Position numbers and translations under genes: made by a program. A model generated the notes under the pieces. That model did not search any database, was not told the origin of the DNA, and saw nothing but the letters and a program-made list of their open reading frames with translations. Positions 51,997 through 59,603 of a DNA stretch of 64,000 nucleotides are shown piece by piece; within the stretch, counting starts at the first letter, position 1; each line of letters opens with the position of its first letter. The stretch comes from an uncultured Thomasclavelia sp. Lineage in GTDB: Bacteria > Bacillota_I > Bacilli_A > Erysipelotrichales > Coprobacillaceae. The stretch is taken from contig NZ_CALUXO010000073.1 in assembly GCF_944324745.1 (NCBI RefSeq), forward strand, positions 1-64,000, written 5' to 3'.

Positions 51997-54048
51997 ATGT
52001 TTAGATATCCTATTTTTAAACAAGATGATGAATATAGCTGTGGGGCTTATTGTCTTAAAATGATCTTAAAGTATTATCATCTTAATGTTGAAATCAAAGA
52101 AATTAAACAACGAAGTAAAATTACTGCTAATGGTATTAGTGTTTATGGCATGATCCAGTGTTTAAAATATTATCGAATTGAAGCTAAAGCTTATCAATGT
52201 GATTTAAAGACCTTGCTGATAGAAGCTAAACTACCATGTATTTTGCATCTCATCATTGAACAAAGAACGCATTATGTAGTCTTATATAAACAAACTAAAC
52301 ATTATTTATTAATTGGAGATCCGGCTAAAGGGTTAATAAAGATGAAGGTTGAGGAATTAGAAAAGGTATTTAGTGGTGTTTGTATTTGTATTGAACATGT
52401 AGGACGCTTTGATCAAAGATTGCAAAAAGAAACTACTTTTATGGAGTTTGTAATTAAACATTTAAAAAATAATTATCGGTTTGTTTTAAAATTGGTGACA
52501 AAAAGTATCATCATATCTTTTTGTAGTATTTTAAGTTCTAGCTATTTTCAAAGTTTGATCGATCAAATTGCCAAAATGGATTTAATTACGATTGTTTTAT
52601 TTACTTTTATTTTTATGATAGTAAGCTTTATTAGAATTATTGTCAGTTATACTCGTAAGCAGCTGGAAATCGAGATCCAGCAATATCTTAATCAAAAATA
52701 TGTAAATAAGACAATTAGTAATATGATGTATTTACCATTTCGTCATTTTGAAAATAACCAAGATGGTGTTTTATTGACAAAAGTAACTAATTTGTTTTTA
52801 TTGGGTGATTTTTTTATTCATTTATATACAGTAATTTTTATGGATTTGATTTTATTAATTGGTTTATATCTTGCTTTATTTATGTATTCAAAAGTAGTTG
52901 CTATGATCACGGGAATCTTCTTTGTTTTTTTAGCTAGTTGTTTATATCGTTATTTAAAGGGAATTAATCGCTTAAATAAAAAAATTATTGCCAGTCAGGA
53001 AATAATGAATCAGGGTTATTTAGAGTATTTGAAAAATGTTTTTAATAGTCATCAGTTTTTTGTCAAGCGTTTTGTTAAGGAAAAGATCAACTATTTGTTT
53101 GATGAATATAATCATTATTTATATACTCGTAATCAACAGTTAAATAAAATTAATAGTACTAGTGAATTATTGCTTCAATTATTGATGTATCTGGTAGTTT
53201 TAATAGCTTGTTTTTATTATAAAGAAAGCAAGATTAGTATCGGGGATATTATCTTTTTTTATTTGTTGATATCGTATATGATCGAGCCGTTATTTAATTT
53301 AATTAGTTTTATTTTGGAAAAAGATGAGATTTTAATTTTGTATCAGCGCTATCAGGAAATTTTACCAGAGAGAAGAAAGAAAAAAACTCGACTCAAAGAG
53401 ACAATTAGAGAAATTTATGTTGATCATATTTCTTATAGCTATGGTTATAGTAAACCAATCATTGAACATTTAGATCTGACGATCAAAAATTCAATCTGGT
53501 TACAAGGTGATACTGGGGCAGGAAAATCAACATTATTGAAGCTGTTGATGAATTATGATGATTTACTAAAAGGGAAAATATATATTAATGGTATTGATTT
53601 AAAGAAGATTGACTTAGATAGTTTGTATCATAAAATGATATATTTAGATAAAAAAACAGTTTTTTATCATGAAAGTTTACGATTTAATCTTTGTTTAAAT
53701 CAACGTAATGAAAAAAAGATGTTACAATTGTTACAACAATTTAAACTAGAGGAACTGATTGATAAGCTGGATCTGGAACTTAATGAAGATGGTTTCCCTT
53801 TATCTTCTGGTCAAGGACAGATTGTTATGTTGATTCGGGCTTTATTGAAAAGGCCTGAGGTTTTGATTTTAGATGAAGCATTATGCAATGTTGATGAAAA
53901 ACGGTTTAATTTAATTATGGAATATTTGAATAGTTTGAATTTAATTGTTATAATTGTGGCTCACCAAACAAAATTGATGAATGAAATGTTTGACTGTGTT
54001 ATAATTGAAAAAGGGAAAATCAAAACTATAACTACTAAAAAGCATTGA
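51997..54048 (+). CDS. Peptidase C39-containing ABC exporter (PCAT, bacteriocin/peptide type)
   Basis: 683 residues. An N-terminal C39 cysteine peptidase (1-130) with Gln-x-Asp-x-x-x-Cys-Gly (QDDEYSCGAYC, catalytic Cys about 15), His in RTHYVVLYK and Asp in LIGDPAKG; six membrane helices (about 155-440); then an ATPase with Walker A GDTGAGKST, signature LSSGQGQIVML, Walker B VLILDEALCNVDE and H-loop VAHQ. Such proteins cleave double-Gly leaders and export the mature peptide. All active residues are present. No double-Gly precursor was found nearby, and no accessory protein. AGGAGG precedes ATG 51997. Controlled by the adjacent SARP-like gene. Confidence 0.92.
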   Translation: MFRYPIFKQDDEYSCGAYCLKMILKYYHLNVEIKEIKQRSKITANGISVYGMIQCLKYYRIEAKAYQCDLKTLLIEAKLPCILHLIIEQRTHYVVLYKQTKHYLLIGDPAKGLIKMKVEELEKVFSGVCICIEHVGRFDQRLQKETTFMEFVIKHLKNNYRFVLKLVTKSIIISFCSILSSSYFQSLIDQIAKMDLITIVLFTFIFMIVSFIRIIVSYTRKQLEIEIQQYLNQKYVNKTISNMMYLPFRHFENNQDGVLLTKVTNLFLLGDFFIHLYTVIFMDLILLIGLYLALFMYSKVVAMITGIFFVFLASCLYRYLKGINRLNKKIIASQEIMNQGYLEYLKNVFNSHQFFVKRFVKEKINYLFDEYNHYLYTRNQQLNKINSTSELLLQLLMYLVVLIACFYYKESKISIGDIIFFYLLISYMIEPLFNLISFILEKDEILILYQRYQEILPERRKKKTRLKETIREIYVDHISYSYGYSKPIIEHLDLTIKNSIWLQGDTGAGKSTLLKLLMNYDDLLKGKIYINGIDLKKIDLDSLYHKMIYLDKKTVFYHESLRFNLCLNQRNEKKMLQLLQQFKLEELIDKLDLELNEDGFPLSSGQGQIVMLIRALLKRPEVLILDEALCNVDEKRFNLIMEYLNSLNLIVIIVAHQTKLMNEMFDCVIIEKGKIKTITTKKH

Positions 54049-54105
54049 TGATCAGTGATTGATAATAGTTTTGATTTAAGATATTAATGGTGTAAAAACA
54101 GGCAC

Positions 54106-54245
54106 TATAATCAATTTGCAGCACCAGGTTTTTGAGGAAATACAAAAATTAAATTGGTGCAAAGAAATATAGAAAGGAAAAGCTGCTTTGACAAAAATTT
54201 GTCCATATTTCAAGTAGCTGGTTCGAGTTAATACTCGTGATAAAT
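54106..54245 (+). promoter_or_regulatory. Promoter and structured leader of ybeY operon
   Basis: TATAAT (54106-54111) starts a leader of about 130 bases. It contains a bulged long hairpin (GCACCA/TGGTGC with inner TTTTTG/CAAAAA), GACAAA/TTTGTC (54190-54203) inside a further AGCTGCTTTG/CAAGTAGCT helix (54181-54219), and CGAGT/ACTCG (54224-54237) just before the ybeY start, which has no clear ribosome site. This is more structure than expected by chance, but it matches no riboswitch family known to me. Confidence 0.4.
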
Positions 54246-54719
54246 ATGGAAATAGATTTTGCATTAGTAAATGAAGTAGAAGGTTTTAATCAAGATTATG
54301 AAGATATATATCTTCAAATTATTCAAGAAACTGCTAAAGAATTGAATATTACTAGTGATCTTGAATTATCATGTATTTTAGTTGATGATCAAAAAATACA
54401 TGAAATTAATCGTCAGTATCGTAATATTGATCGAGCTACTGATGTAATCAGTTTTGCTTTAGAAGATAATGAACAATATTATGCGCCAGGTATGCCTAGA
54501 AGTTTAGGAGATATTTTTATTAGCGTTGATCATGCTAGAAGCCAGGCGCAAGAATATGGACATAGTTTAAAAAGAGAAATGTGTTTTCTTTTCACGCATG
54601 GGTTGTTGCATTTATTAGGTTTTGATCATATGAATGCTGAAGATGAACAAGTTATGTTTGCTAAACAGGATGATATCTTAAATGCTTTAAATATTTCAAG
54701 GGAACAAGATGGAAATTAA
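54246..54719 (+). CDS. ybeY: Endoribonuclease YbeY (rRNA maturation factor)
   Basis: 157 residues from ATG 54246 (GTG 54237 sits in a hairpin). The metalloenzyme motif H-x3-H-x5-H is HGLLHLLGFDH (His118, 122, 128), and RNIDRATDVISFAL with LGDIFIS are family signatures. Needed for 16S rRNA 3'-end maturation and 70S quality control. It heads the conserved ybeY-cdd-era-recO cluster; phoH, its usual first neighbour, and dgkA are missing. No Shine-Dalgarno at normal distance, which suggests structural control by the leader. Overlaps cdd by 11 bases. Confidence 0.95.
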   Translation: MEIDFALVNEVEGFNQDYEDIYLQIIQETAKELNITSDLELSCILVDDQKIHEINRQYRNIDRATDVISFALEDNEQYYAPGMPRSLGDIFISVDHARSQAQEYGHSLKREMCFLFTHGLLHLLGFDHMNAEDEQVMFAKQDDILNALNISREQDGN

Positions 54720-55110
54720 AGAGATAATTAAAAAGGCCTTTGATGCTACCAAAAACTCTTATAGTCCATATTCTAATTATAAAGTTGGTGCTTGTATTGA
54801 AATGCAAGATGGAAGCTATTTTTTAGGAACTAATATTGAAAATGCTGCTTACGGCTCTAGTATGTGTGCTGAACGAAATGCAGTTTATGCTGCTTATTGC
54901 AATGGATATCATAAAAATGATATCAAACAGCTGGCTATTGTTTCATTTTCAACTAAACTGGTTTCCCCTTGTGGTGCTTGTCGTCAAGTTTTAGGGGAAT
55001 TGTTGCCTAAAGATTGTCCGATTATTCTTGCTAATTTAGATGAATATCAAATAACTACAATTAATGAATTAATGCCAATGGCTTTTGAAGGAGATAATTT
55101 AAATGTTTAA
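54709..55110 (+). CDS. cdd: Cytidine deaminase
   Basis: 133 residues. Zinc site motifs CAERNAVYAA (Cys and catalytic Glu) and PCGACRQVLGE (two Cys) are intact, with the N-terminal NSYSPYSNYKVGACI. Deaminates cytidine and deoxycytidine to uridine forms for pyrimidine salvage. ATG overlaps the ybeY stop by 11 bases, and its end overlaps era by 8, so translation is coupled. Confidence 0.97.
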   Translation: MEIKEIIKKAFDATKNSYSPYSNYKVGACIEMQDGSYFLGTNIENAAYGSSMCAERNAVYAAYCNGYHKNDIKQLAIVSFSTKLVSPCGACRQVLGELLPKDCPIILANLDEYQITTINELMPMAFEGDNLNV

Positions 55111-55993
55111 ATCAGGATTTGTTAGTATCGTTGGTCGTCCTAATGTTGGAAAATCAACGTTATTAAATAGTATTTTAAAAACAAAATTAGCTATTATGTC
55201 AGATGTAGCTCAAACAACTAGAAATACGATTCAGGGAATTTATACTGATGATGAGGCTCAAATCATCTTCATGGATACTCCAGGAATTCATCGCCCACAA
55301 GATCGCTTAGGTAATTTTATGAATACTACAGCCTTAAATAGTATTTATGGGGTGGATCTAGTGTTGTTTTTAGCGCCGGCTGATGAGATTATTGGTAAAG
55401 GAGATAAGTTTATCATTAATCGATTAAAAGATGCCGATGGTCCAGTTTTCCTGATTGTCAGTAAAATGGATACGGTTAGTAAAGAAGCATTAGCTAAAAA
55501 ATTGAAACAATGGCAGGAAATGTTTGATTTTCGAGAAATCATTCCTTTAAGTGCTAAAAACAATGAAAATGTTGATTTGTTGATCGATACAATAAAAAAA
55601 TATTTGCCAGAAGGAAAGATGTATTATCCAAAAGATCATCTAACCGATCATCCAGAACGTTTTGTCATGGCAGAATTTATTCGCGAAAAGATTCTTTATT
55701 TTACCCGTGAAGAAGTGCCACACAGTGTTGCTATCGTAATTGAAAGAATGCAGGAAGATGAAGATGGTGTTGAAGTCTTAGCTACTATCGTTTGTGATCG
55801 AAATAGTCAAAAAGGAATCATCGTTGGTAAGCAAGGTTCCATGATCAAAAAGATTCGTTTGAATGCGCAACGGGAAATGAAACGCTTTTTACAAGTTCCG
55901 GTTCACTTAGAGCTGTTTGTCAAAGTTGAACGTAATTGGCGTAACAAACAAAAGTACTTAAAAGAATTTGGATATAACGAAGATGACTATTAA
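55103..55993 (+). CDS. era: GTPase Era
   Basis: 296 residues. G1 GRPNVGKS, G2 region TTRNTIQG, G3 DTPGIH and G4 SKMD; a C-terminal KH RNA-binding domain with GIIVGKQGSMIKKI (GxxG loop). Era binds the 16S rRNA 3' end and checks 30S assembly, together with YbeY in the same operon. GAAGGAG precedes ATG 55103. Overlaps recO by 11 bases. Confidence 0.97.
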   Translation: MFKSGFVSIVGRPNVGKSTLLNSILKTKLAIMSDVAQTTRNTIQGIYTDDEAQIIFMDTPGIHRPQDRLGNFMNTTALNSIYGVDLVLFLAPADEIIGKGDKFIINRLKDADGPVFLIVSKMDTVSKEALAKKLKQWQEMFDFREIIPLSAKNNENVDLLIDTIKKYLPEGKMYYPKDHLTDHPERFVMAEFIREKILYFTREEVPHSVAIVIERMQEDEDGVEVLATIVCDRNSQKGIIVGKQGSMIKKIRLNAQREMKRFLQVPVHLELFVKVERNWRNKQKYLKEFGYNEDDY

Positions 55994-56729
55994 AAATGAA
56001 GAGATCGTAACAGGGATCGTTTTAAAAAATAAACCATATCGTGAAAATGATCTGCTAGTCTGGATCTATACTCATGATTATGGTAAATTAACTTTTTTAG
56101 CTAAGGGTGTAAAGAAAATGACTAGTAAAAATGCTCCGGCTTGTCAAACAATTACACTGGCGGATTATAATTTGATTTTAAAACCCGGAATTTCATCGTT
56201 GATAAAAGGTAATAGCCAGGTTTATTTTCGTCATATTAAACAGGATATTGAACTTGAGGCCTATGCGACATATTGCTTAGAATTTGTAGATAAGTTTACT
56301 GATGAAAATGAGCCCCAGGAAGAAATATATGATACTTTGTTAGCGGCATTGATGGCTTTAGAAAATGGTTATCAACCTAAATTAGTTTATTTATTATTTA
56401 ATGCTTTTATCTTAAAGATGACAGGTTCAGCGCTAGAAGTTGATCAGTGTGTAAATTGTAATCGTCAAGATTTAATTACAGGGATTTCGGTTGTTAATGG
56501 TGGCTTTGTTTGCCAAAATTGTCAGGGTAAATTTGATTTTCAAGAGCCAGTAGCTATTTTAAAAGGTTTTCGCTATATTAATAAATGGGATATTTTAAAA
56601 ATTGATCAGTTGCATTTAGATGATGATGTGATCGATCGTTTAGTAAAGATCATGGATATCTTTATTGATGAGTATAGTGGAATTAGATTTAATAGTCGTA
56701 AGTTTATTCAACAGCTAAATAAACTTTAA
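55983..56729 (+). CDS. recO: DNA repair protein RecO
   Basis: 248 residues from ATG 55983 (inside the era stop; a TTG five codons upstream lacks support). N-terminal OB fold (about 1-80; IVTGIVLKNKPYRENDLLVWIYTHDYGKLTFLAKGVKK), a helical region, and a zinc finger CVNC...CQNC (about 158-182). Loads RecA on SSB-coated DNA with RecR. Follows era as in most Firmicutes. A strong terminator follows. Confidence 0.94.
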   Translation: MTIKNEEIVTGIVLKNKPYRENDLLVWIYTHDYGKLTFLAKGVKKMTSKNAPACQTITLADYNLILKPGISSLIKGNSQVYFRHIKQDIELEAYATYCLEFVDKFTDENEPQEEIYDTLLAALMALENGYQPKLVYLLFNAFILKMTGSALEVDQCVNCNRQDLITGISVVNGGFVCQNCQGKFDFQEPVAILKGFRYINKWDILKIDQLHLDDDVIDRLVKIMDIFIDEYSGIRFNSRKFIQQLNKL

Positions 56730-56756
56730 CACCAGCAAGTTGCTGGTGTTATTTTA
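56728..56756. terminator. Bidirectional terminator
   Basis: A perfect 10-bp stem AACACCAGCA (56728-56737) / TGCTGGTGTT (56741-56750) between convergent recO and the flavin reductase gene. Confidence 0.9.
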
Positions 56757-57309
56757 TTTGATTTCCATCTTTAAAAGCTTGTCCTGTTAGCGCCCCTAGT
56801 TTACGATAAGTATTGTTAACTGGATCAAAGGTAATCGGTTCTAATCTATCAACATCTACTTTTCCGTTTTCATCAAGAACGGATTCATCAATACTAACAT
56901 TGACAATCTCTCCTAATAATAATTCACTTTCTTTATCATAACTGATTAATTTACATTCAAGAGTCATCAAAAATTCTTCAATGATCGGAGCATCGACTAA
57001 GTTACTTTTGATTGGATGTAAATTGGCTTTTTTTAGTTTGTCAGGAACTTTATTGCCAGAAACAATTCCTAAATAGTCAGCTTCTTTAACATGTTTAGCA
57101 TCGGCCATGGAAACGGTAAAAGCCTTTTTATGCAAAATGTTTTTAACAGTTTTATGTTCACTGGCTAAATAAAGTGCGATTTGCTTATAATCGGCAATAC
57201 AGCCCCAGGCAGCATTCATGGCATCAGGATTATTATTTTCATCATAAGATGCAATGATAAATACCGGACAAGGATAAATAAATGGTTTAGCACCAAAATC
57301 TTTTCTCAT
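56749..57309 (-). CDS. Flavin reductase family (FMN-binding split-barrel) protein
   Basis: 186 residues. FMN-binding split barrel of the flavin-reductase-like/flavoredoxin type: CPVFIIASYDENNNPDAMNAAWG, IALYLASEHKTVKNIL, FTVSMADAKHVKEADYLGIVSG, and a C-terminal ALTGQAF. Reduces FMN with NAD(P)H or acts as an electron carrier. AGGAGG precedes ATG 57309. It diverges from marR; its promoter -35 (TTGTCA on the minus strand) overlaps the marR -35, so both may respond to the same MarR signal. Confidence 0.88.
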   Translation of the reverse strand: MRKDFGAKPFIYPCPVFIIASYDENNNPDAMNAAWGCIADYKQIALYLASEHKTVKNILHKKAFTVSMADAKHVKEADYLGIVSGNKVPDKLKKANLHPIKSNLVDAPIIEEFLMTLECKLISYDKESELLLGEIVNVSIDESVLDENGKVDVDRLEPITFDPVNNTYRKLGALTGQAFKDGNQIK

Positions 57310-57343
57310 TACTTCTAACCTCCTGTCATTATTTTAACCTTAA

Positions 57344-57421
57344 ACTATACTTTAGCGTCAAGTATATTGACAAAAAAAGTAAATGGTAATATAGTTAGTA
57401 TACTAATAGTTAGCATACTAA
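57344..57421. promoter_or_regulatory. Divergent overlapping promoters with two MarR operators
   Basis: Forward: TTGACA (57367-57372), 17 bp, TATAGT (57390-57395). Reverse: TTGTCA (57373-57368), 18 bp, TATAGT (57349-57344). TTAGTATACTAA (57395-57406) is a perfect 12-bp palindrome, repeated as TTAGCATACTAA (57410-57421), 15 bp further on and covering the forward start region. A MarR dimer bound there would block marR-exporter transcription. Confidence 0.75.
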
Positions 57422-57436
57422 GAAAGGAGTGGGTTA

Positions 57437-57865
57437 ATGCAAACACCGATGTATATAATCTTGTTTAAGGTCTACCATGCTCAGCGTAAACACTTTCGCA
57501 AAGATATGGAAAGATATAATCTGGCGCCAGGTCAGCCTAAAGTCTTAAGGTATATTGCGTTGCATCCAGATTGTAAACTTAAAGATATTGCTGATGCCTG
57601 TGATCTTAAATCAGCGACGGTCAGTAAAACTTTAAATAATCTTGAACAAAAGGGATTATTGTTACGTAGAATTAATCCGGAAAATAAGCGAGCTTATCAG
57701 CTGATAGTGACTGATTCTGGTAAAGAGGCAATCATTAAATGGGATAAGCATTGTTATGATTCTGAAAAATTAGTGCTAAAAGGGTTTACTGACAGTGAGA
57801 AAAAACAGTTAAGTGACTTCTTTTGTCGAATGTATTTTAACTTGACTGGTAAAGAAATTGAATAA
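57437..57865 (+). CDS. MarR family transcriptional regulator
   Basis: 142 residues. The winged helix (about 35-100) shows LKDIADACDLKSATVSKTLNNLEQKGLLLRRINPENKRAYQLIVT, the usual MarR recognition helix and Asp/Arg wing. AAAGGAG precedes ATG 57437. It leads an operon with the two exporter half-genes and has twin palindromes in its promoter, so it very probably represses its own operon until a toxic compound binds. Divergent flavin reductase may be a co-target. Confidence 0.92.
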   Translation: MQTPMYIILFKVYHAQRKHFRKDMERYNLAPGQPKVLRYIALHPDCKLKDIADACDLKSATVSKTLNNLEQKGLLLRRINPENKRAYQLIVTDSGKEAIIKWDKHCYDSEKLVLKGFTDSEKKQLSDFFCRMYFNLTGKEIE

Positions 57866-57878
57866 GAGGGGGAAAAAC

Positions 57879-59603
57879 ATGATAAAGCGACTATATTCAT
57901 ATATGAAACCATATCAAAAAACATTCTTGCTCGCTTGTTTGGCTATAGTAGCGGAAACAGCATTTGAACTAGTAATCCCTTTTTTGATGGCGGATATTAT
58001 TGATGTTGGTGTGGCTAATAATGATACTGATTATATAATGTGGAAAGGAATCCAGATGGCTATTTGTGCTATAATCGCTTTGGTCCTTGGGTTGGCTTAT
58101 GCCCGTTTTGCAGCAACTGCGGCTCAAGGATTTGGTGCTGGATTAAGACGTGATGAATTTATTAGAGTTCAAAACTTTTCATTTAAAAATACTGATCATT
58201 TCTCAACTTCATCTTTGATTACAAGATTAACTAGTGATGTTACGATCATTCAAAATGCTATCAGTAATGGGATCCGGCCAATTGTCAGATCGCCAATTAT
58301 GTTATTAATGGCTTTGTTTTTTACTTTTTCGATTAATGCTACACTTGCAATGATTTTTATTATTGTAACGCCGATATTAGGAATTGGGTTATTTATTATT
58401 GTTAGAAAAGTAGGGCCATTGTATCGCTTGATGCAATCAAGTATTGATAAATTAAATACCGTGGTTCAAGAAAATTTAAATGCTATTAGAGTGGTTAAAT
58501 CTTATGTTCGTGAAGGATATGAAGAAGAAAAATTTGCCAAGATCAATGCTGATTTAAAGGGGAATAGTGAACAGGCTTTTAAAACTTCGGTTTGGAATGC
58601 TCCTTTATTTCAATATTGTATGTATACGACGATTGTCTGTATTATATTCTTTGGCGGGCAAATGATTTTCAATGGACAAATGCAGGTCGGAGAATTAACT
58701 GGATTTTTAAGTTATGTTCTACAGATTTTAAATTCATTGATGTTGATATCAAATGTCTTTTTAATGGTAACCCGTTCTATTGCTAGTTGTCAGCGTATTT
58801 TTGAAGTTTTAGATGAAGTACCAGATATCAAAGATCCCGAAACACCAATTACTGAAGTTAAAAAAGGTGATATAGAATTTAAAGATGTTTATTTTAAATA
58901 TAAAAATGAAGCTAAAGAGTATGCATTAAGTAATATTAATTTAAGTATTCCAGCTGGTTCGACTATTGGTATTTTAGGGGGAACTGGTTCAGCTAAAACT
59001 TCATTAGTCCAATTGATTCCGCGTCTTTATGATGTAACTGAAGGTCAAATTTTAATTGATGGACATGATGTCAGAGAATATAGTGTAGAACATTTGCGTG
59101 ATTGTATTGCGATGGTTTTACAAAAAAATACATTATTTAGTGGTACTGTTAAAGAAAACTTATTATGGGGAAATGAACATGCCAGTGATCAAGAAATTGC
59201 CTGGGCAAGTAAAATTGCTTGTGTTGATGAGTTTATTGACAATTTGGCCAACGGTTATGAAACTGATTTAGGTCAAGGTGGTGTCAATGTATCTGGTGGT
59301 CAAAAACAAAGATTATGTATCGCTAGAGCTCTTTTGAAACGTCCAAAAGTGTTAATTTTAGATGATTCCACTAGTGCTGTCGATACTGCTACTGAAGCAA
59401 CGATTCGTAGTGGTTTGGCTAGTTTAAAAGAAACGACCAAGATAATCATTGCTCAACGGGTCAGTTCCGTAATGCATGCTGACCAAATTGTTATTTTGGA
59501 TGATGGAAAGATTCATGCTATCGGTACTCATGATGAGCTGTTAGCACATGATGAAATTTATCAGGATATCTATTATTCACAACGGGAAGGAGCTGGTTTA
59601 TAA
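57879..59603 (+). CDS. Heterodimeric ABC exporter, subunit with degenerate ATP site (EfrA/LmrC-like)
   Basis: 574 residues from ATG 57879 (GAGGGGGA upstream). Six membrane helices (about 15-300), then an ATPase: Walker A GGTGSAKTS, signature VSGGQKQR, Walker B VLILDDSTSAVDT (catalytic Glu is Asp) and H-loop AQRVSS (His is Gln). These losses are the mark of the non-hydrolysing site in heterodimeric exporters such as TM287/288 and BmrCD. Stop and next start overlap (TAATG). Predicted multidrug efflux at the cytoplasmic membrane under MarR control. Confidence 0.93.
   Translation: MIKRLYSYMKPYQKTFLLACLAIVAETAFELVIPFLMADIIDVGVANNDTDYIMWKGIQMAICAIIALVLGLAYARFAATAAQGFGAGLRRDEFIRVQNFSFKNTDHFSTSSLITRLTSDVTIIQNAISNGIRPIVRSPIMLLMALFFTFSINATLAMIFIIVTPILGIGLFIIVRKVGPLYRLMQSSIDKLNTVVQENLNAIRVVKSYVREGYEEEKFAKINADLKGNSEQAFKTSVWNAPLFQYCMYTTIVCIIFFGGQMIFNGQMQVGELTGFLSYVLQILNSLMLISNVFLMVTRSIASCQRIFEVLDEVPDIKDPETPITEVKKGDIEFKDVYFKYKNEAKEYALSNINLSIPAGSTIGILGGTGSAKTSLVQLIPRLYDVTEGQILIDGHDVREYSVEHLRDCIAMVLQKNTLFSGTVKENLLWGNEHASDQEIAWASKIACVDEFIDNLANGYETDLGQGGVNVSGGQKQRLCIARALLKRPKVLILDDSTSAVDTATEATIRSGLASLKETTKIIIAQRVSSVMHADQIVILDDGKIHAIGTHDELLAHDEIYQDIYYSQREGAGL

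Noticed and set aside
54220-54245. tRNA-like GGTTCGAG before ybeY
   Set aside because: No acceptor stem, D arm or anticodon arm can be built. The CGAGT/ACTCG hairpin explains the sequence.
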